DNA of 64,000 bases from Paenibacillus silviterrae (GCF_030167925.1 NZ_JASKUT010000002.1:1302001-1366000); one strand, 5' to 3'. Positions 25,955 through 35,708 are shown, numbered from the stretch's first letter. Numbers and translations are program-made. Notes: generated from the letters alone by a model not told the origin.

Positions 25955-27409
25955 ATGATGAAAAAACGTTTCATTACCGCTATAACGACGCTTACACTTA
26001 TGACAGGAACAGGAGCTGCATCCGCTGCCGAAGTAACCGGGACTACAGCGGAAGCCATTCGGTATACCGATAACGGACAAGCACTCACGCCCACCTCCCC
26101 CGCCGTTAATCTGGAAGGCTCATTGTACCTGCCGCTTCGCGCCTTCGGTGAAGCCGTCGGCAAGTATGTAGACTGGGATGAGTTTCAAGAAGCCGTGGCG
26201 CTGACGGATAAACCAACCTTGACCGGCAAGTATAAGCTGACAGCCGACAATCTCGCGGATGGAGTGAAGATGGGCATCGGCTCCTCCCTGACCCATTTGC
26301 CGGGTGACCCGGATAATATCTTCTACACGACGGCGGACCGTGGCCCGAATGGACAAATGGTCGTTAACGGCAAGGAAATCAGAACCTTCCCGCTCCCTGA
26401 CTATGCACCTACCATCTACAAAATCGAGCTGTCGGGGAACCAAATCAACATTTTGGAGAAGCTCCCTCTGAAGGTTGCCGGGACGAACCCCGTAACCGAT
26501 AAACAGACCATAACCGGCCTTCCTAATATTAAAGGTCGTGATGAAATGCCTTACGATGCCAAGGGAGAAAAAGAGCTGGCTTACGATCCGTATGGTCTTG
26601 ATGTAGAGGGCTTGGCCTATAACGCGAAGGATCAGACGTTCTGGATCTCCGATGAATACGGTCCGTCCATCGCTCATGTGAAGCGCGACGGAACGATAAT
26701 CGAGCGGATTGTTCCGCAGGGCTGGGCCGCTCAAGCTTCCACTCCGCTAATGAAAATTCATGAAGAGCTTCCGGCGGTCTATAATCAACTCCGGCAAAAC
26801 CGCGGTGCCGAGGCCGTAGGCATCACGCCGGACGGGAAGTTTCTGTTCATGGCGATGCAAAGCCCGCTGCGGAACCCAACGAAAGAAATGGATCAATCCC
26901 GTCAAATCCGCTTGATCAAGTTTGATCTGGAAACATTAAAGCCTGTCGCCGAGTTCGCCTATGTAGCTGAGGACGCCAGGCAATTCAAAGATTTGAAGCA
27001 AGCGGATATTGTTATCTCCGATTTGGTCGTAGTTCATGAGAATTTGCTTCTCATCGACGAGCGCGACAAGAACGCTGGGGATAAGGCCCAGCTTAAGCGC
27101 ATTTATGCTATTGATCTGACGAAAGCTACCAACATCCTTGGTAAATTCGATGATGCCGCCGCAGCCGGCAAAACCTTGGAACAAATGAGCATACAAGATC
27201 TGAAGACTCATGGCATTACTCCTCCATCCAAGCGCACGGTAGTGGATCTGGTCGCCTTTCAATTCCCCTATGAGAAGGTGGAGGGCCTTTCGCTCGTGAA
27301 TGGCAATAAGCTGGTCATTGTTAATGATAATGATTTTGGAGTAGACAGCACCTCTCCTGAGAATGGTACAGAGCTTTGGACATTTGAACTGCCTTATACA
27401 ATGGAATAG
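25955..27409 (+). CDS. Secreted esterase-like phytase-family protein with copper-amine-oxidase-like module
   Basis: A 484-residue exported protein. Signal peptide ends ASAAE; a short copper-amine-oxidase-N-like module (about 40-85: GQALTPTSPAVNLEGSLYLPLRAFGEAVG) precedes a Phytase-like (pfam13449) beta-propeller domain (about 95-480: LDVEGLAYN, FWISDEYGPSIAHV, EAVGITPDGKFLFMA, KVEGLSLVNGNKLVIVNDND). The family name reflects fold rather than proven phytase action. AAGGAGAT lies 8 nt before ATG 25955. A terminator follows immediately. Confidence 0.88.
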   Translation: MMKKRFITAITTLTLMTGTGAASAAEVTGTTAEAIRYTDNGQALTPTSPAVNLEGSLYLPLRAFGEAVGKYVDWDEFQEAVALTDKPTLTGKYKLTADNLADGVKMGIGSSLTHLPGDPDNIFYTTADRGPNGQMVVNGKEIRTFPLPDYAPTIYKIELSGNQINILEKLPLKVAGTNPVTDKQTITGLPNIKGRDEMPYDAKGEKELAYDPYGLDVEGLAYNAKDQTFWISDEYGPSIAHVKRDGTIIERIVPQGWAAQASTPLMKIHEELPAVYNQLRQNRGAEAVGITPDGKFLFMAMQSPLRNPTKEMDQSRQIRLIKFDLETLKPVAEFAYVAEDARQFKDLKQADIVISDLVVVHENLLLIDERDKNAGDKAQLKRIYAIDLTKATNILGKFDDAAAAGKTLEQMSIQDLKTHGITPPSKRTVVDLVAFQFPYEKVEGLSLVNGNKLVIVNDNDFGVDSTSPENGTELWTFELPYTME

Positions 27410-27419
27410 CAACAGGAAG

Positions 27420-27463
27420 AAGGCTGCTTCCATCACACAATGTGATGAATGCAGCCTTTTTTG
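27420..27463 (+). terminator. Terminator after the phytase-like gene
   Basis: AAGGCTGC and GCAGCCTT arms with an inner ATCACA/TGTGAT stem, followed by T6. Confidence 0.85.
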
Positions 27464-27543
27464 TTGTGTAGCAACCGACGTTCTTGTAACTTTCCCGGCT
27501 GTTCCGCGTCTTAATTTATATAAAATACGGGAAGGTGAGCGGT

Positions 27544-29727
27544 ATGAAAATATGCATACTCGGGTCCTTGGCTGCCGCACTATTGGCAGCGGGTACCGGT
27601 ATCGTCTGGGGTTCACCCGTACAAGCGGAAACAAAGATCCCTGTGGGCACGCCGGTCGGAACCGTGTTATCCACCGATATCAGGGCTGATATTAATGGAG
27701 AGATCATTCCCTCCCTAAACATCGACGGTTATACGGCAGTCATAGCCGAGGACCTGAGGCGGTACGGCTTCGATGTCGCCTGGATTCCGAAGGAGCGACG
27801 GGTGGACATCACGTACACTCCCGGCAAAGCAATCAACCCGCTTCCCGGCCCTCCCTTGGAACCTTCCCGGGTCGGGGAAAAGCTCGCTGATGTAGTCTCA
27901 ACGGATATTCGGGTATATTACGCCGGCAAACTGCTCCCCTCCTATAACATCGGCGGGCATACGGCCATTTCGCTTAACGACTTGTCTAGCTTTGGGCAGA
28001 TCGAATGGAAAGAGCAGGAACGAAAGCTATCGTATTCCCCTTCATGGAACGTCTCCAACCCTTCGCTCAAGGATAGCCCGCCGCTTGTGCTGCGGCAGAC
28101 GAAGCTCATGGAGCTGGGTCCATTTAAGATCACAGGCCCCGACGTCCTCCTCGATGGAGCTGCCTTCGGTCTTGTCGCGGGCGATGACCCGATGCTGCCG
28201 ACTCGTCAGCTCGCAGAGAAGCTCGGGTACAAGGCGGATTGGCAGCAGGACGGTTCTCTTGTTATGGACGACGGAACAAACCGCTTTCACATCGTCCCCG
28301 GGCTGAGCGCTCCTGAACTCACCTGGCTCGGAGGAGAAGCCGAGAGCTTCGAATGGTATCGGACACCGGTCGCCAAGTCGGGAGAAGTATACATTCACGA
28401 ACAGGATGCGCGATCGCTGTTCGGCTGCTCCACCGAGCTCCCGGACAGTACTAACGGTCGCACCTTCTTCTCATTGCGCTGTCCCGAATATCAAGTTGAA
28501 GATCATGGCGTACCGCAAGCCTTTCCCGGCCTAAGATACGGTCTGCAGGCTGCTGCATATCTTGACGACAGCAAGCTCTTTATTCCCACGCTGCAGTTAA
28601 CCAATTCCGTTCAAGGCCAGCGGCAGTTCGACAATCGTTTTCATGTCCGTAGAGATGGTGTGGCCGAAGGCGGGCTCGTGAAATACACGCTGGCTGCGGA
28701 AGCGCAGATTGATATCGACGATAATAACATGATTCTGCAGATCACTGACGGACATAAGACCCTCTACAGGAAGGCATTTGCACCTGAGGTGGAAGTAAGC
28801 AAAGCGAGTCCTACTTTGAAGTATAGCGACATCATTTCTCATGGCACCTACAGCCACATCCGGCTGAGTCAGCCGGCTCTCATCTACTCGGAAACTGCAG
28901 ACGACCTTGCCCGTCTCAGCGGATCGGTAGAGCAAGCGGTAGGCGGGCAGCTCCGGTTTGTCGTGGAGAAACGAGAAAACGACGGGTATCGGGAGGTATG
29001 GAGATACGGAACACCGCTTACCTCCGAACAATTCGAAGCTGAGCTGCCGCTTCCTTCAGGGCAAGGAATCTACCGGATTCGGATTTTGAGTGAGGAGCAG
29101 GTTGACGGAAGAAGCATCCAAACCGAGTTTGACATCGCCCATCTATTCATCAATAAAACCGCCGGAGAGCCGTTTCCTTCTCCTGTCGATCCTAACGATT
29201 ATCACGCGCCGGCCAGCACTGAAGCGGCTCGTATCGCAAGCCAATGGAACTTCGGCAGCTACCCTGTCAGGTATACCGGCTATGACGGCTATCCATTGTC
29301 GCTTTCTTTCGGCAGCTATGGATTGTACGGCCAAAACACTTGGCTGGGGACGCCCGTCGACCTTAAGGTACGGCTTACCAATGTGGGCGAAGAGCCGATT
29401 ACGCTAAGTAAGCCTGTGGAATTGGAGGCTCAGATTGTACGTTACGTCCCGAAAGGCGAAACGAACGAATTCCAGATCGTCTGGCATGGTCTGCTCCCCG
29501 CTTTAAGCGGCTCGTTACAACCGCTCGGTTATGCAGAGCTTTCATTCCGGTGGGATATGCTGGACGATGACGGCAAGCTCGTTCCACCGGGCCAATACAC
29601 AGTTCAGGCTAAGCTGCCGATGACTCTCGAGTTTACCAAACAAGGAGAGAACGAAAAAGCGATACAAGAAATGCAAGGAGGAATGCGGACGCGGGCACCG
29701 ATTTTCGTGCTCTGGCCCAACGAATAG
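27544..29727 (+). CDS. Large secreted protein with tandem copper-amine-oxidase-like modules, function unknown
   Basis: A 727-residue protein with a signal peptide (KICILGSLAAALLAAGTGIVWG). Two related N-terminal modules repeat the pattern VVSTDIRVYYAGKLLPSYNI (about 35-80 and 110-160), with a third copper-amine-oxidase-N-like unit near 190-245 (MLPTRQLAEKLGY). The remaining 470 residues are beta-rich and unrecognised, ending with an Ig-like domain (VDLKVRLTNVGEEPITL). GGAAGG lies before ATG 27544; GTG 27535 is less likely. It is probably anchored to or assembled in the cell wall. Confidence 0.78.
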   Translation: MKICILGSLAAALLAAGTGIVWGSPVQAETKIPVGTPVGTVLSTDIRADINGEIIPSLNIDGYTAVIAEDLRRYGFDVAWIPKERRVDITYTPGKAINPLPGPPLEPSRVGEKLADVVSTDIRVYYAGKLLPSYNIGGHTAISLNDLSSFGQIEWKEQERKLSYSPSWNVSNPSLKDSPPLVLRQTKLMELGPFKITGPDVLLDGAAFGLVAGDDPMLPTRQLAEKLGYKADWQQDGSLVMDDGTNRFHIVPGLSAPELTWLGGEAESFEWYRTPVAKSGEVYIHEQDARSLFGCSTELPDSTNGRTFFSLRCPEYQVEDHGVPQAFPGLRYGLQAAAYLDDSKLFIPTLQLTNSVQGQRQFDNRFHVRRDGVAEGGLVKYTLAAEAQIDIDDNNMILQITDGHKTLYRKAFAPEVEVSKASPTLKYSDIISHGTYSHIRLSQPALIYSETADDLARLSGSVEQAVGGQLRFVVEKRENDGYREVWRYGTPLTSEQFEAELPLPSGQGIYRIRILSEEQVDGRSIQTEFDIAHLFINKTAGEPFPSPVDPNDYHAPASTEAARIASQWNFGSYPVRYTGYDGYPLSLSFGSYGLYGQNTWLGTPVDLKVRLTNVGEEPITLSKPVELEAQIVRYVPKGETNEFQIVWHGLLPALSGSLQPLGYAELSFRWDMLDDDGKLVPPGQYTVQAKLPMTLEFTKQGENEKAIQEMQGGMRTRAPIFVLWPNE

Positions 29728-29738
29728 CTGCTGCCGGA

Positions 29739-30149
29739 TTATTTTTCAATTGCCAATCTGAATACCAATAATGCAAGTACACCGGTTAGCGGCGTCATTA
29801 TCATGGCTTCCAAGCCGGAGCTAGAAGCGAAATTGCCGATTGTATTTAACACCATAAGTCCAAACATAACCCATGTACCGAAATTCACTGTTCTTTTCAA
29901 CTTCCCTTTGAAAGCATATCCTGCTTTAGCAGCAATAACTGCAATAAATAGGGCTTGCACACCTAGCGATATGCTTTCAAAGAGGATGACATCCCCCTCA
30001 CTCTTTAATCTTCCTCCCCAAACAAAATCATAAGGCAACACTTTAAGCAGGATCATGGCATGCATCAAAATCGCTAAGGAATTGATGGTGATAATTATAT
30101 TGCCTGCCAGTCGAATGCTAATTAAGCTTTTCATTTCCACAAATTTCAT
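29739..30149 (-). CDS. Small integral membrane protein, function unknown
   Basis: 136 residues with about four membrane helices (IIITINSLAILMHAMILL; ISLGVQALFIAVIAAKAGYA; WVMFGLMVLNTIGNF; IMTPLTGVLALLVFRLA). No family recognised. AAGGAGAAGG precedes ATG 30149. It converges on the large secreted protein gene, with 11 bp between stops. Confidence 0.75.
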   Translation of the reverse strand: MKFVEMKSLISIRLAGNIIITINSLAILMHAMILLKVLPYDFVWGGRLKSEGDVILFESISLGVQALFIAVIAAKAGYAFKGKLKRTVNFGTWVMFGLMVLNTIGNFASSSGLEAMIMTPLTGVLALLVFRLAIEK

Positions 30150-30301
30150 ATCCTTCTCCTTGTTTGAGTACGGCGTTGCTTGCCCATATTTATATTATTC
30201 ATGCTGTTGTGAAACTAAGCCGCGTTTGAGATGTTCTGTTGTAAGCACATATTTTCGGCGACTTCATATGGTAAGAGCATAACATACAGGAGAGTGATTG
30301 T

Positions 30302-30841
30302 ATGCGCCTTACCCAAGCACGAAACCGAACGCTGCTTGTAAGAAGACTAGGCATTTCCGCCAGACGCAACGCCCCCTTATTCCAAAAAATAATCACGAAT
30401 CGCACCTATGCCGGTAAACTCGTATTAGCTATTCGCGCACGCAATTTCAACCGAGTGGAGCAGTTGATTCAGCAGGTCGTACCGCAAGCTGCCGTCAGTG
30501 TAGGTGCAGGCTTTGAATCGGACATCAACTTTACGAGCCCCACACAAAGCTTCGGTTTCGGCATCTTCCGGCCAGGTCAAACCATTCGTACGCCGCAAAT
30601 TCGGCAGGTAGCGCGTATCATGCAGCCTATCATTCGGCGACTTGCCGCAAGCCGCAGCTTCCGGCTGCTTGTCGTACGGCTGTACCTTGGCAATAAACAA
30701 GCAGCACTGCTTCGGTTACTAAGAGCTGCCTCCGGGTCCCGGCGGTTGGAATCCGTAGGTATAGATGAATTTGGCTTCTTTGCTGTCGTTCGCTTGTCTA
30801 ACAACGTGCGATACAACGCTATTTTTTCCATCCAGGTATAG
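30302..30841 (+). CDS. Arginine-rich basic protein of unknown function
   Basis: 179 residues with very many arginines and only three lysines, and no signal peptide or membrane segment. Arginine clusters lie at the N-terminus (LLVRRLGISARR) and in the centre (IMQPIIRRLAASRSFRLLVVR). The middle (AAVSVGAGFESDINFTSP) looks beta-rich. AGGAGAG precedes ATG 30302. I do not recognise it; the high charge could suit nucleic-acid or spore-coat binding, but that is only a guess. Confidence 0.72.
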   Translation: MRLTQARNRTLLVRRLGISARRNAPLFQKIITNRTYAGKLVLAIRARNFNRVEQLIQQVVPQAAVSVGAGFESDINFTSPTQSFGFGIFRPGQTIRTPQIRQVARIMQPIIRRLAASRSFRLLVVRLYLGNKQAALLRLLRAASGSRRLESVGIDEFGFFAVVRLSNNVRYNAIFSIQV

Positions 30842-30854
30842 TCTCCCGGTTTAT

Positions 30855-30916
30855 GGGAGCGGCAGCATTGCTGCTGCCGGCAAAGGGCTGTCCTCCGGTA
30901 ACAGGAGGCGGCCCCT
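30855..30916. other. Two adjacent GC-rich hairpins
   Basis: GGCAGCA/TGCTGCC and a second stem GGGC..CCTCC/GGAGG..GCCC follow the arginine-rich gene. No T tract is present, so they are not classic terminators. Confidence 0.45.
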
Positions 30917-31039
30917 GCAAATCGACGGCTGTAATCGACATTTGAACGAGAAATATAGGAAAATATATCCTTTTATTTACTAAATTATCATGTTAAAGTA
31001 TTCGTAATACGACAACTTTTGCCATGATGGAGAAGGCCG

Positions 31040-31954
31040 ATGAAACGAAACTTTAGACAAGCAGCCACCATTTGTACGATACTGTTCGCCATGATGTGGA
31101 TCTACTCGGACCAAGTAAAAGCGGCAGGCAGCCATAGCGCCAAAGTAGCGGTACCCTCGTTGAATGTGCGCAGCAAAGCGGATGCTCAATCTCCTGTTAT
31201 CGGATCATTGAAACGGAACGATGTTGTTACAATATCCCAGGAGTCGTTCGGCTGGGTAAAGGTTACCTCCGGACGTACCACCGGATGGGTAGCGGGGCAA
31301 TATTTGCAGAGAACCAGTGCCGGATCAGCGGACAAGCAGTCTACTGCAGCCACTCGCACCAGTCAAGCTGATAAAGTGAAGACCAAGAACCAGACATCCG
31401 TTCCGCCCGGGCTAAAGGGGAAAGTAATCGTCATCGATCCGGGGCATGGAGGGAATGACAGTGGGGTTATCGGCAAGAAGTACGGCAGTTTGGAGAAGAC
31501 GCTTAATTTGTCAACCTCCTCCTACTTGGCCGATATGCTGCGTCAAGCCGGGGCAAAGGTTGTTATGACGAGGATTTCCGATGAGGAGAAGCCTGAGCTC
31601 TCCGAACGAGTTGCTATTAGCGAACGGAACCGGGCGGATGCGTTTATCAGCATTCATTACAATGCATCCTTGAAGTCGAACTCCGGCACATTAACGTTTT
31701 ACCATGATCAATCGAAAGATTTGACATTGTCTAGGAAAATCGAAAGCCGCCTTCGTGAAAAGGCAGGCTTAAAGAGCAGCGGCATTTCTTACGGCAATTA
31801 CCATGTGCTTCGCGAGAACGATAGGCCATCGACCTTAGTGGAGCTAGGGTTTCTATCCAACCCCAAGGATGAAGCAGTCGTCCGGACAGGCGCTTACCAG
31901 AAGAAAGCAGCGGAAGCAATCACTGCCGGATTGAAAGATTATTTTAAGCTGTAG
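31040..31954 (+). CDS. N-acetylmuramoyl-L-alanine amidase with SH3b domain
   Basis: A 304-residue exported peptidoglycan hydrolase. A signal peptide is followed by a bacterial SH3 domain (about 35-95: LNVRSKADAQSPVIGSL, GWVAGQYLQ) that binds the wall, a linker, and an Amidase_3 domain (about 125-300). Zinc ligands: His136 in DPGHGG, Glu152 in GSLEK and the histidine in FISIHYNAS; catalytic Glu in LVELGFLSN. It cleaves the amide between muramic acid and L-Ala. A GGAG-type site precedes ATG 31040. A strong terminator follows. Confidence 0.94.
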   Translation: MKRNFRQAATICTILFAMMWIYSDQVKAAGSHSAKVAVPSLNVRSKADAQSPVIGSLKRNDVVTISQESFGWVKVTSGRTTGWVAGQYLQRTSAGSADKQSTAATRTSQADKVKTKNQTSVPPGLKGKVIVIDPGHGGNDSGVIGKKYGSLEKTLNLSTSSYLADMLRQAGAKVVMTRISDEEKPELSERVAISERNRADAFISIHYNASLKSNSGTLTFYHDQSKDLTLSRKIESRLREKAGLKSSGISYGNYHVLRENDRPSTLVELGFLSNPKDEAVVRTGAYQKKAAEAITAGLKDYFKL

Positions 31955-32011
31955 GACTGCTAACAAGCCTTAATCGCAGAATCACCTTGGGGTTGCATTT
32001 CGTTTTCATCC

Positions 32012-32060
32012 AAACCTACTACAATCACCGTCAACTGCCTGACGGAATTTAGTAGGTTTT
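32012..32060 (+). terminator. Terminator after the amidase gene
   Basis: AAACCTACTA pairs with TAGTAGGTTT and, inside it, CCGTC with GACGG; TTTT follows. Confidence 0.75.
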
Positions 32061-32138
32061 CAATGTTTTGAATGTCAACCATACACGTAATGAACAAAGG
32101 GATTTTACTAGGAACGTTCTGGAATTAATTTGCTATTA

Positions 32139-32147
32139 TGGTATAAT
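32139..32147 (+). promoter_or_regulatory. Extended -10 promoter element of the SLH protein gene
   Basis: TGGTATAAT, a perfect -10 with the TG extension; no good -35 is seen. It lies about 68 bp before the start at 32215. Confidence 0.5.
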
Positions 32148-32214
32148 TTATTAGGTAAGGCGTTGCGTAATATTGTATGCGTAAGAAAAGTGCACCGAAT
32201 CAAGGAGGTTTGAC

Positions 32215-34461
32215 ATGAATCTAAGAAAAACATTGGTAGTATCCATATTGTCTCTAGCTATGGCGCTTTCCCCTGTGGCGGCAAGTGCAGCAACCGAGTC
32301 ACTACGAATCTTCGATAACTCCGAATCCCTAGTTTCAACAGTTGACTTGGATCAAGTAATTCAATTCAAAACACAGGCACGCGGCGATGACGGTAAAATA
32401 AGTTACCCGTCCGAAGTAACTTACATTTCATCCAATCCAGAAGTCGCCACCGTAACATCCGATGGCAGCTTCCATGCGATGAATCCGGGGACAACAGTCA
32501 TCACTGCAACATACGGAGGAGCGCAAGGCACTCAAACAATAACTGTTCGTGCACCGGATTCTTTACAACTGAATCAAAGTACATATACGATTGATAACAA
32601 CGGTTCCGTATCGTTTACTCTATCAGCTCGCACCACTAATACCGATGCCATTGACCTCACCTCAAGGGCTTCCTTCAGCATTTCAGACACAAGAATCGCT
32701 CGGGTAGAGGGAAATACGATCCGTGCTGTCGGCACGGGAACCGCTACGCTTAGTGCAGAATATAACGGTCAGTACGCTACAGCAATCGTAGTTGTCCGAA
32801 GCGATGATTTAAATAAGGGTTTCGATGCCTCTGATGTAGTTAATCAACGCAGAGCGGGTCTTTTTTACTGGAATTCCATTCGTACCGCAATGGGCCTCCG
32901 TACCTTAACCGAAAACACTCAACTCAACAACTCCGCGCAAGCTCACGCTAATTATTTATTTGAGCTAGGGCGTGAGTTAGCTCTTCAACGGGGGCACATT
33001 GAAAAAAGCGGACAATCCGGGTTCACAGGCATATCCGCGAAAGACCGCGCAGAGTACGCCGGTTACGTCACCGACAAAGGTGTAGGCGAAGTAATTCATT
33101 ACATGGACAACTCCGATAACGGAGCCATCAAAGCTTTAATGGATGCACCTTATTATCGTGTACTCATGATCGACCCAAATGCAGCTGAAGTCGGCATAGG
33201 TATAAAAACCGGTATCAACGGCTACACAGTTTCTAACATCGGTTACTCTCGTCAGGAGGACCACAACGGAGTTATATATTACCCCTACTATGGACAAAAA
33301 AATGTACCTGCAGGCTGGTACGCTGATGAAACCCCTAACTCTATGCAATTACATGATAAAACGAATCAGTATGTTGGTTATCCAATAACCGTATCCACAA
33401 CATCCCCTGCAGGGAGCATCACCTCAGGATCTGTTACTATTAAGGATTCAAAAGGGAATATGATAGATCATTATGTTACTGACAACCTTGCTCTTCCACA
33501 TTCCGGCTCGGCAATGATTTTTACACCTAAAGCTGTGTTGGAACATAATGAGAAGTACACAGTACTGTTTACTGGAGAAGTCGAAAACAAAGGCACTGTG
33601 CTATATTCCTGGAATTTCACTACAGAGTCCGAAGTCATTGCCTCTCTCCACCTAAAGCATTCTTTCATTGATCTCAAGGTAGGAGAATCAACGCAGCAAA
33701 CAGTCCAAGCCGGCAACCGTTATGGCCTACGCAGAGACGTAACCAATAAGGCATCCTACTCTTCTTCCAGTTCTAATGTCACCATTGATTCCAACGGGTT
33801 AGTCAAAGCTATTGGCCTCACTGATAAAGCAATCGTTACAGTAACCTACGAGGGCAAATCCACCACTTTCGAAGTGAATGTTAAGTCCCCGACTGCTGTT
33901 CCAACCGCACCATCTGAAACGACTGGTAGCTGGACCGCAGAACAAATCAAGGAAATAATCATCAAGTTCCCTGATGCTAAGGGCCACTGGGCCGAGCCTG
34001 AAATCGCTTGGGCTATTGATTCCCGAATTATCGAAGGATATCCTGACGGAACTTTCCGTCCGGACACCAAAGTAACCGAAGCCGAATTCATCGCATTCCT
34101 GCTACGAGCACTTAAGATCGATGACTCCGGCGTGAGTATGATGGACACTAATCACTGGTCCGACGGGATATATCGATTGGCACAGAAGTACAATATTCCC
34201 TTGACCGGATATGAAGATCATTCTAATCGGGATGACATTATCGAACGTACAAAGGTTGCCGAAATCATAGCTTCCATCGATGGTCTCAGCTTAAGTGGAA
34301 ACGAAGCAATTAACTACGTGCTGGACAAAGGTTATTCTATCGGTAAAACTTCAGCAACAATGGAAGGCTACCATGGAGATGACCCTCTGACTCGTGCGGA
34401 AGCCGTCAAATTTATTTTAAATTTGAGAGAAAAAGGTCTTACGGAAGTAAAGAAGCCTTAA
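32215..34461 (+). CDS. S-layer-anchored surface protein with Ig-like and CAP domains
   Basis: 748 residues. A signal peptide ends AASA. Two bacterial Ig-like (Big_2) repeats occupy about 30-200. A CAP/SCP-like domain spans about 205-365 (VNQRRAGLFYWNSIRTAMGL, AQAHANYLFELG, VGIGIKTGINGYTV). After further Ig-like modules, SLH motifs lie at about 575-740 (FPDAKGHWAEPEIAWAI, GYPDGTFRPDTKVTEAEF). The SLH repeats anchor it to pyruvylated wall polymer. The CAP domain is known from YkwD-like proteins; its activity here is unknown. AAGGAGG precedes ATG 32215. Confidence 0.9.
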   Translation: MNLRKTLVVSILSLAMALSPVAASAATESLRIFDNSESLVSTVDLDQVIQFKTQARGDDGKISYPSEVTYISSNPEVATVTSDGSFHAMNPGTTVITATYGGAQGTQTITVRAPDSLQLNQSTYTIDNNGSVSFTLSARTTNTDAIDLTSRASFSISDTRIARVEGNTIRAVGTGTATLSAEYNGQYATAIVVVRSDDLNKGFDASDVVNQRRAGLFYWNSIRTAMGLRTLTENTQLNNSAQAHANYLFELGRELALQRGHIEKSGQSGFTGISAKDRAEYAGYVTDKGVGEVIHYMDNSDNGAIKALMDAPYYRVLMIDPNAAEVGIGIKTGINGYTVSNIGYSRQEDHNGVIYYPYYGQKNVPAGWYADETPNSMQLHDKTNQYVGYPITVSTTSPAGSITSGSVTIKDSKGNMIDHYVTDNLALPHSGSAMIFTPKAVLEHNEKYTVLFTGEVENKGTVLYSWNFTTESEVIASLHLKHSFIDLKVGESTQQTVQAGNRYGLRRDVTNKASYSSSSSNVTIDSNGLVKAIGLTDKAIVTVTYEGKSTTFEVNVKSPTAVPTAPSETTGSWTAEQIKEIIIKFPDAKGHWAEPEIAWAIDSRIIEGYPDGTFRPDTKVTEAEFIAFLLRALKIDDSGVSMMDTNHWSDGIYRLAQKYNIPLTGYEDHSNRDDIIERTKVAEIIASIDGLSLSGNEAINYVLDKGYSIGKTSATMEGYHGDDPLTRAEAVKFILNLREKGLTEVKKP

Positions 34462-34499
34462 CCGCATAGTACGGGCTTCTCGCCCCTTTGCAATAGAAA

Positions 34500-34538
34500 C
34501 AGCGGCAGGCATGGACCGATGGTCCATGCCTGCTGCTG
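34500..34538 (+). terminator. Terminator after the SLH protein gene
   Basis: An 18-bp near-perfect stem (CAGCGGCAGGCATGGACC with its complement) has a 3-nt loop and is followed by TTTACGTTT. Confidence 0.8.
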
Positions 34539-34673
34539 TTTACGTTTCTTCAAATACTCTTGATAGTTAATCAACCGAAAAAGTTGTGGCTATAGTTTCC
34601 GATCCATACATATTTCAAAATAAAAGTTAGCACAATATTACTAACAAGACTTTCCATATTCGGAGGGATTCCG

Positions 34674-35708
34674 TTGAAATCGTCGACTTCTTCTACCCAG
34701 GACATTGATAGCACCAAGAAAAACACGCTAACCGCTGCAGAAATATCTGCTCTTTGGAACCAATACATGGGCGATTCGATGTCCGTTTGCATGTATAAAT
34801 ATTTCTTATCCATTGTTGAAGATAAGGAGATCATGCCGATAATGGAATTTGCATTGCAATTGGCTGAGGAACATATTGAGAAAATTACTATGTTCTTTAA
34901 CGACGCTAATTTCCAAGGCCCTCAAGGATTTACTGAATCGGACATCAATGTTAATGCTCCGCGATTGTTTTCTGACTCCTTTTTACTGTTTTACTCTTAT
35001 ATTATGAGCATACATGGCTTAACTGCTTATAGTCTGGCCATAGCCAACAGCGAGCGGAAAGACATTCAAGATTATTATTTTGAATGTCTCGAAAAAACGA
35101 AAGAATTGTTCCAAAAAATTTCCGATAGTGCAAAATCTCAACCGAAATTTTCGGGGGTTCCCTCTGTCCCATCTCTTCAAGAGGTTGAATTTATCCACTC
35201 GACGGGGATCATTTCTAATCTTTTTGGAGACAAGAGACCACTCAATAGTACTGAAATAGGCAACCTGTTCTTTAATTCCAAAAAGACCGGGTTTGTACGA
35301 ACGTTAAGTTTGGCTTTCAGTCAAGTGACGGAACACGAAGAAGTTCTCGAATTCTTGTTAAAGAACGTTAAATTGGCTGGGAAGGACGCAGACAGCTTTG
35401 ACGAAATATTAAAACAAGATGATATCTCCATACCTCAGAGATGGGATGACGAGATCACTGATTCAACGGTAAGTCCGTTTTCGGACAAACTGATTATGTT
35501 TCATGCCGCTTTTTTGGTAAACGCGGCGCTTACTTATTACGGCGCATCCATCGGCTCCAGCTTAAGGTCGGATGTCATTTTAAACTACCAGCAGGTGTTT
35601 AATCACGCCATGCAGGCCGGTGCGATTTGTTATAACCTAATGGTGAAACATGAGTGGCTAGAAAAACAACCACAAGCGATAGACCGAGATACCCTGGCAA
35701 AAGGCTAG
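34674..35708 (+). CDS. DUF3231 family protein
   Basis: 344 residues built as two similar alpha-helical halves of about 165 residues (LTAAEISALWNQYMGDSMSV and LNSTEIGNLFFNSKKTGFV), the layout of DUF3231 proteins of Bacillus and Paenibacillus. The fold resembles ferritin-like helical bundles; function unknown. The start is TTG 34674 after GGAGGG. The chemoreceptor gene begins 96 bp downstream on the same strand. Confidence 0.87.
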   Translation: MKSSTSSTQDIDSTKKNTLTAAEISALWNQYMGDSMSVCMYKYFLSIVEDKEIMPIMEFALQLAEEHIEKITMFFNDANFQGPQGFTESDINVNAPRLFSDSFLLFYSYIMSIHGLTAYSLAIANSERKDIQDYYFECLEKTKELFQKISDSAKSQPKFSGVPSVPSLQEVEFIHSTGIISNLFGDKRPLNSTEIGNLFFNSKKTGFVRTLSLAFSQVTEHEEVLEFLLKNVKLAGKDADSFDEILKQDDISIPQRWDDEITDSTVSPFSDKLIMFHAAFLVNAALTYYGASIGSSLRSDVILNYQQVFNHAMQAGAICYNLMVKHEWLEKQPQAIDRDTLAKG

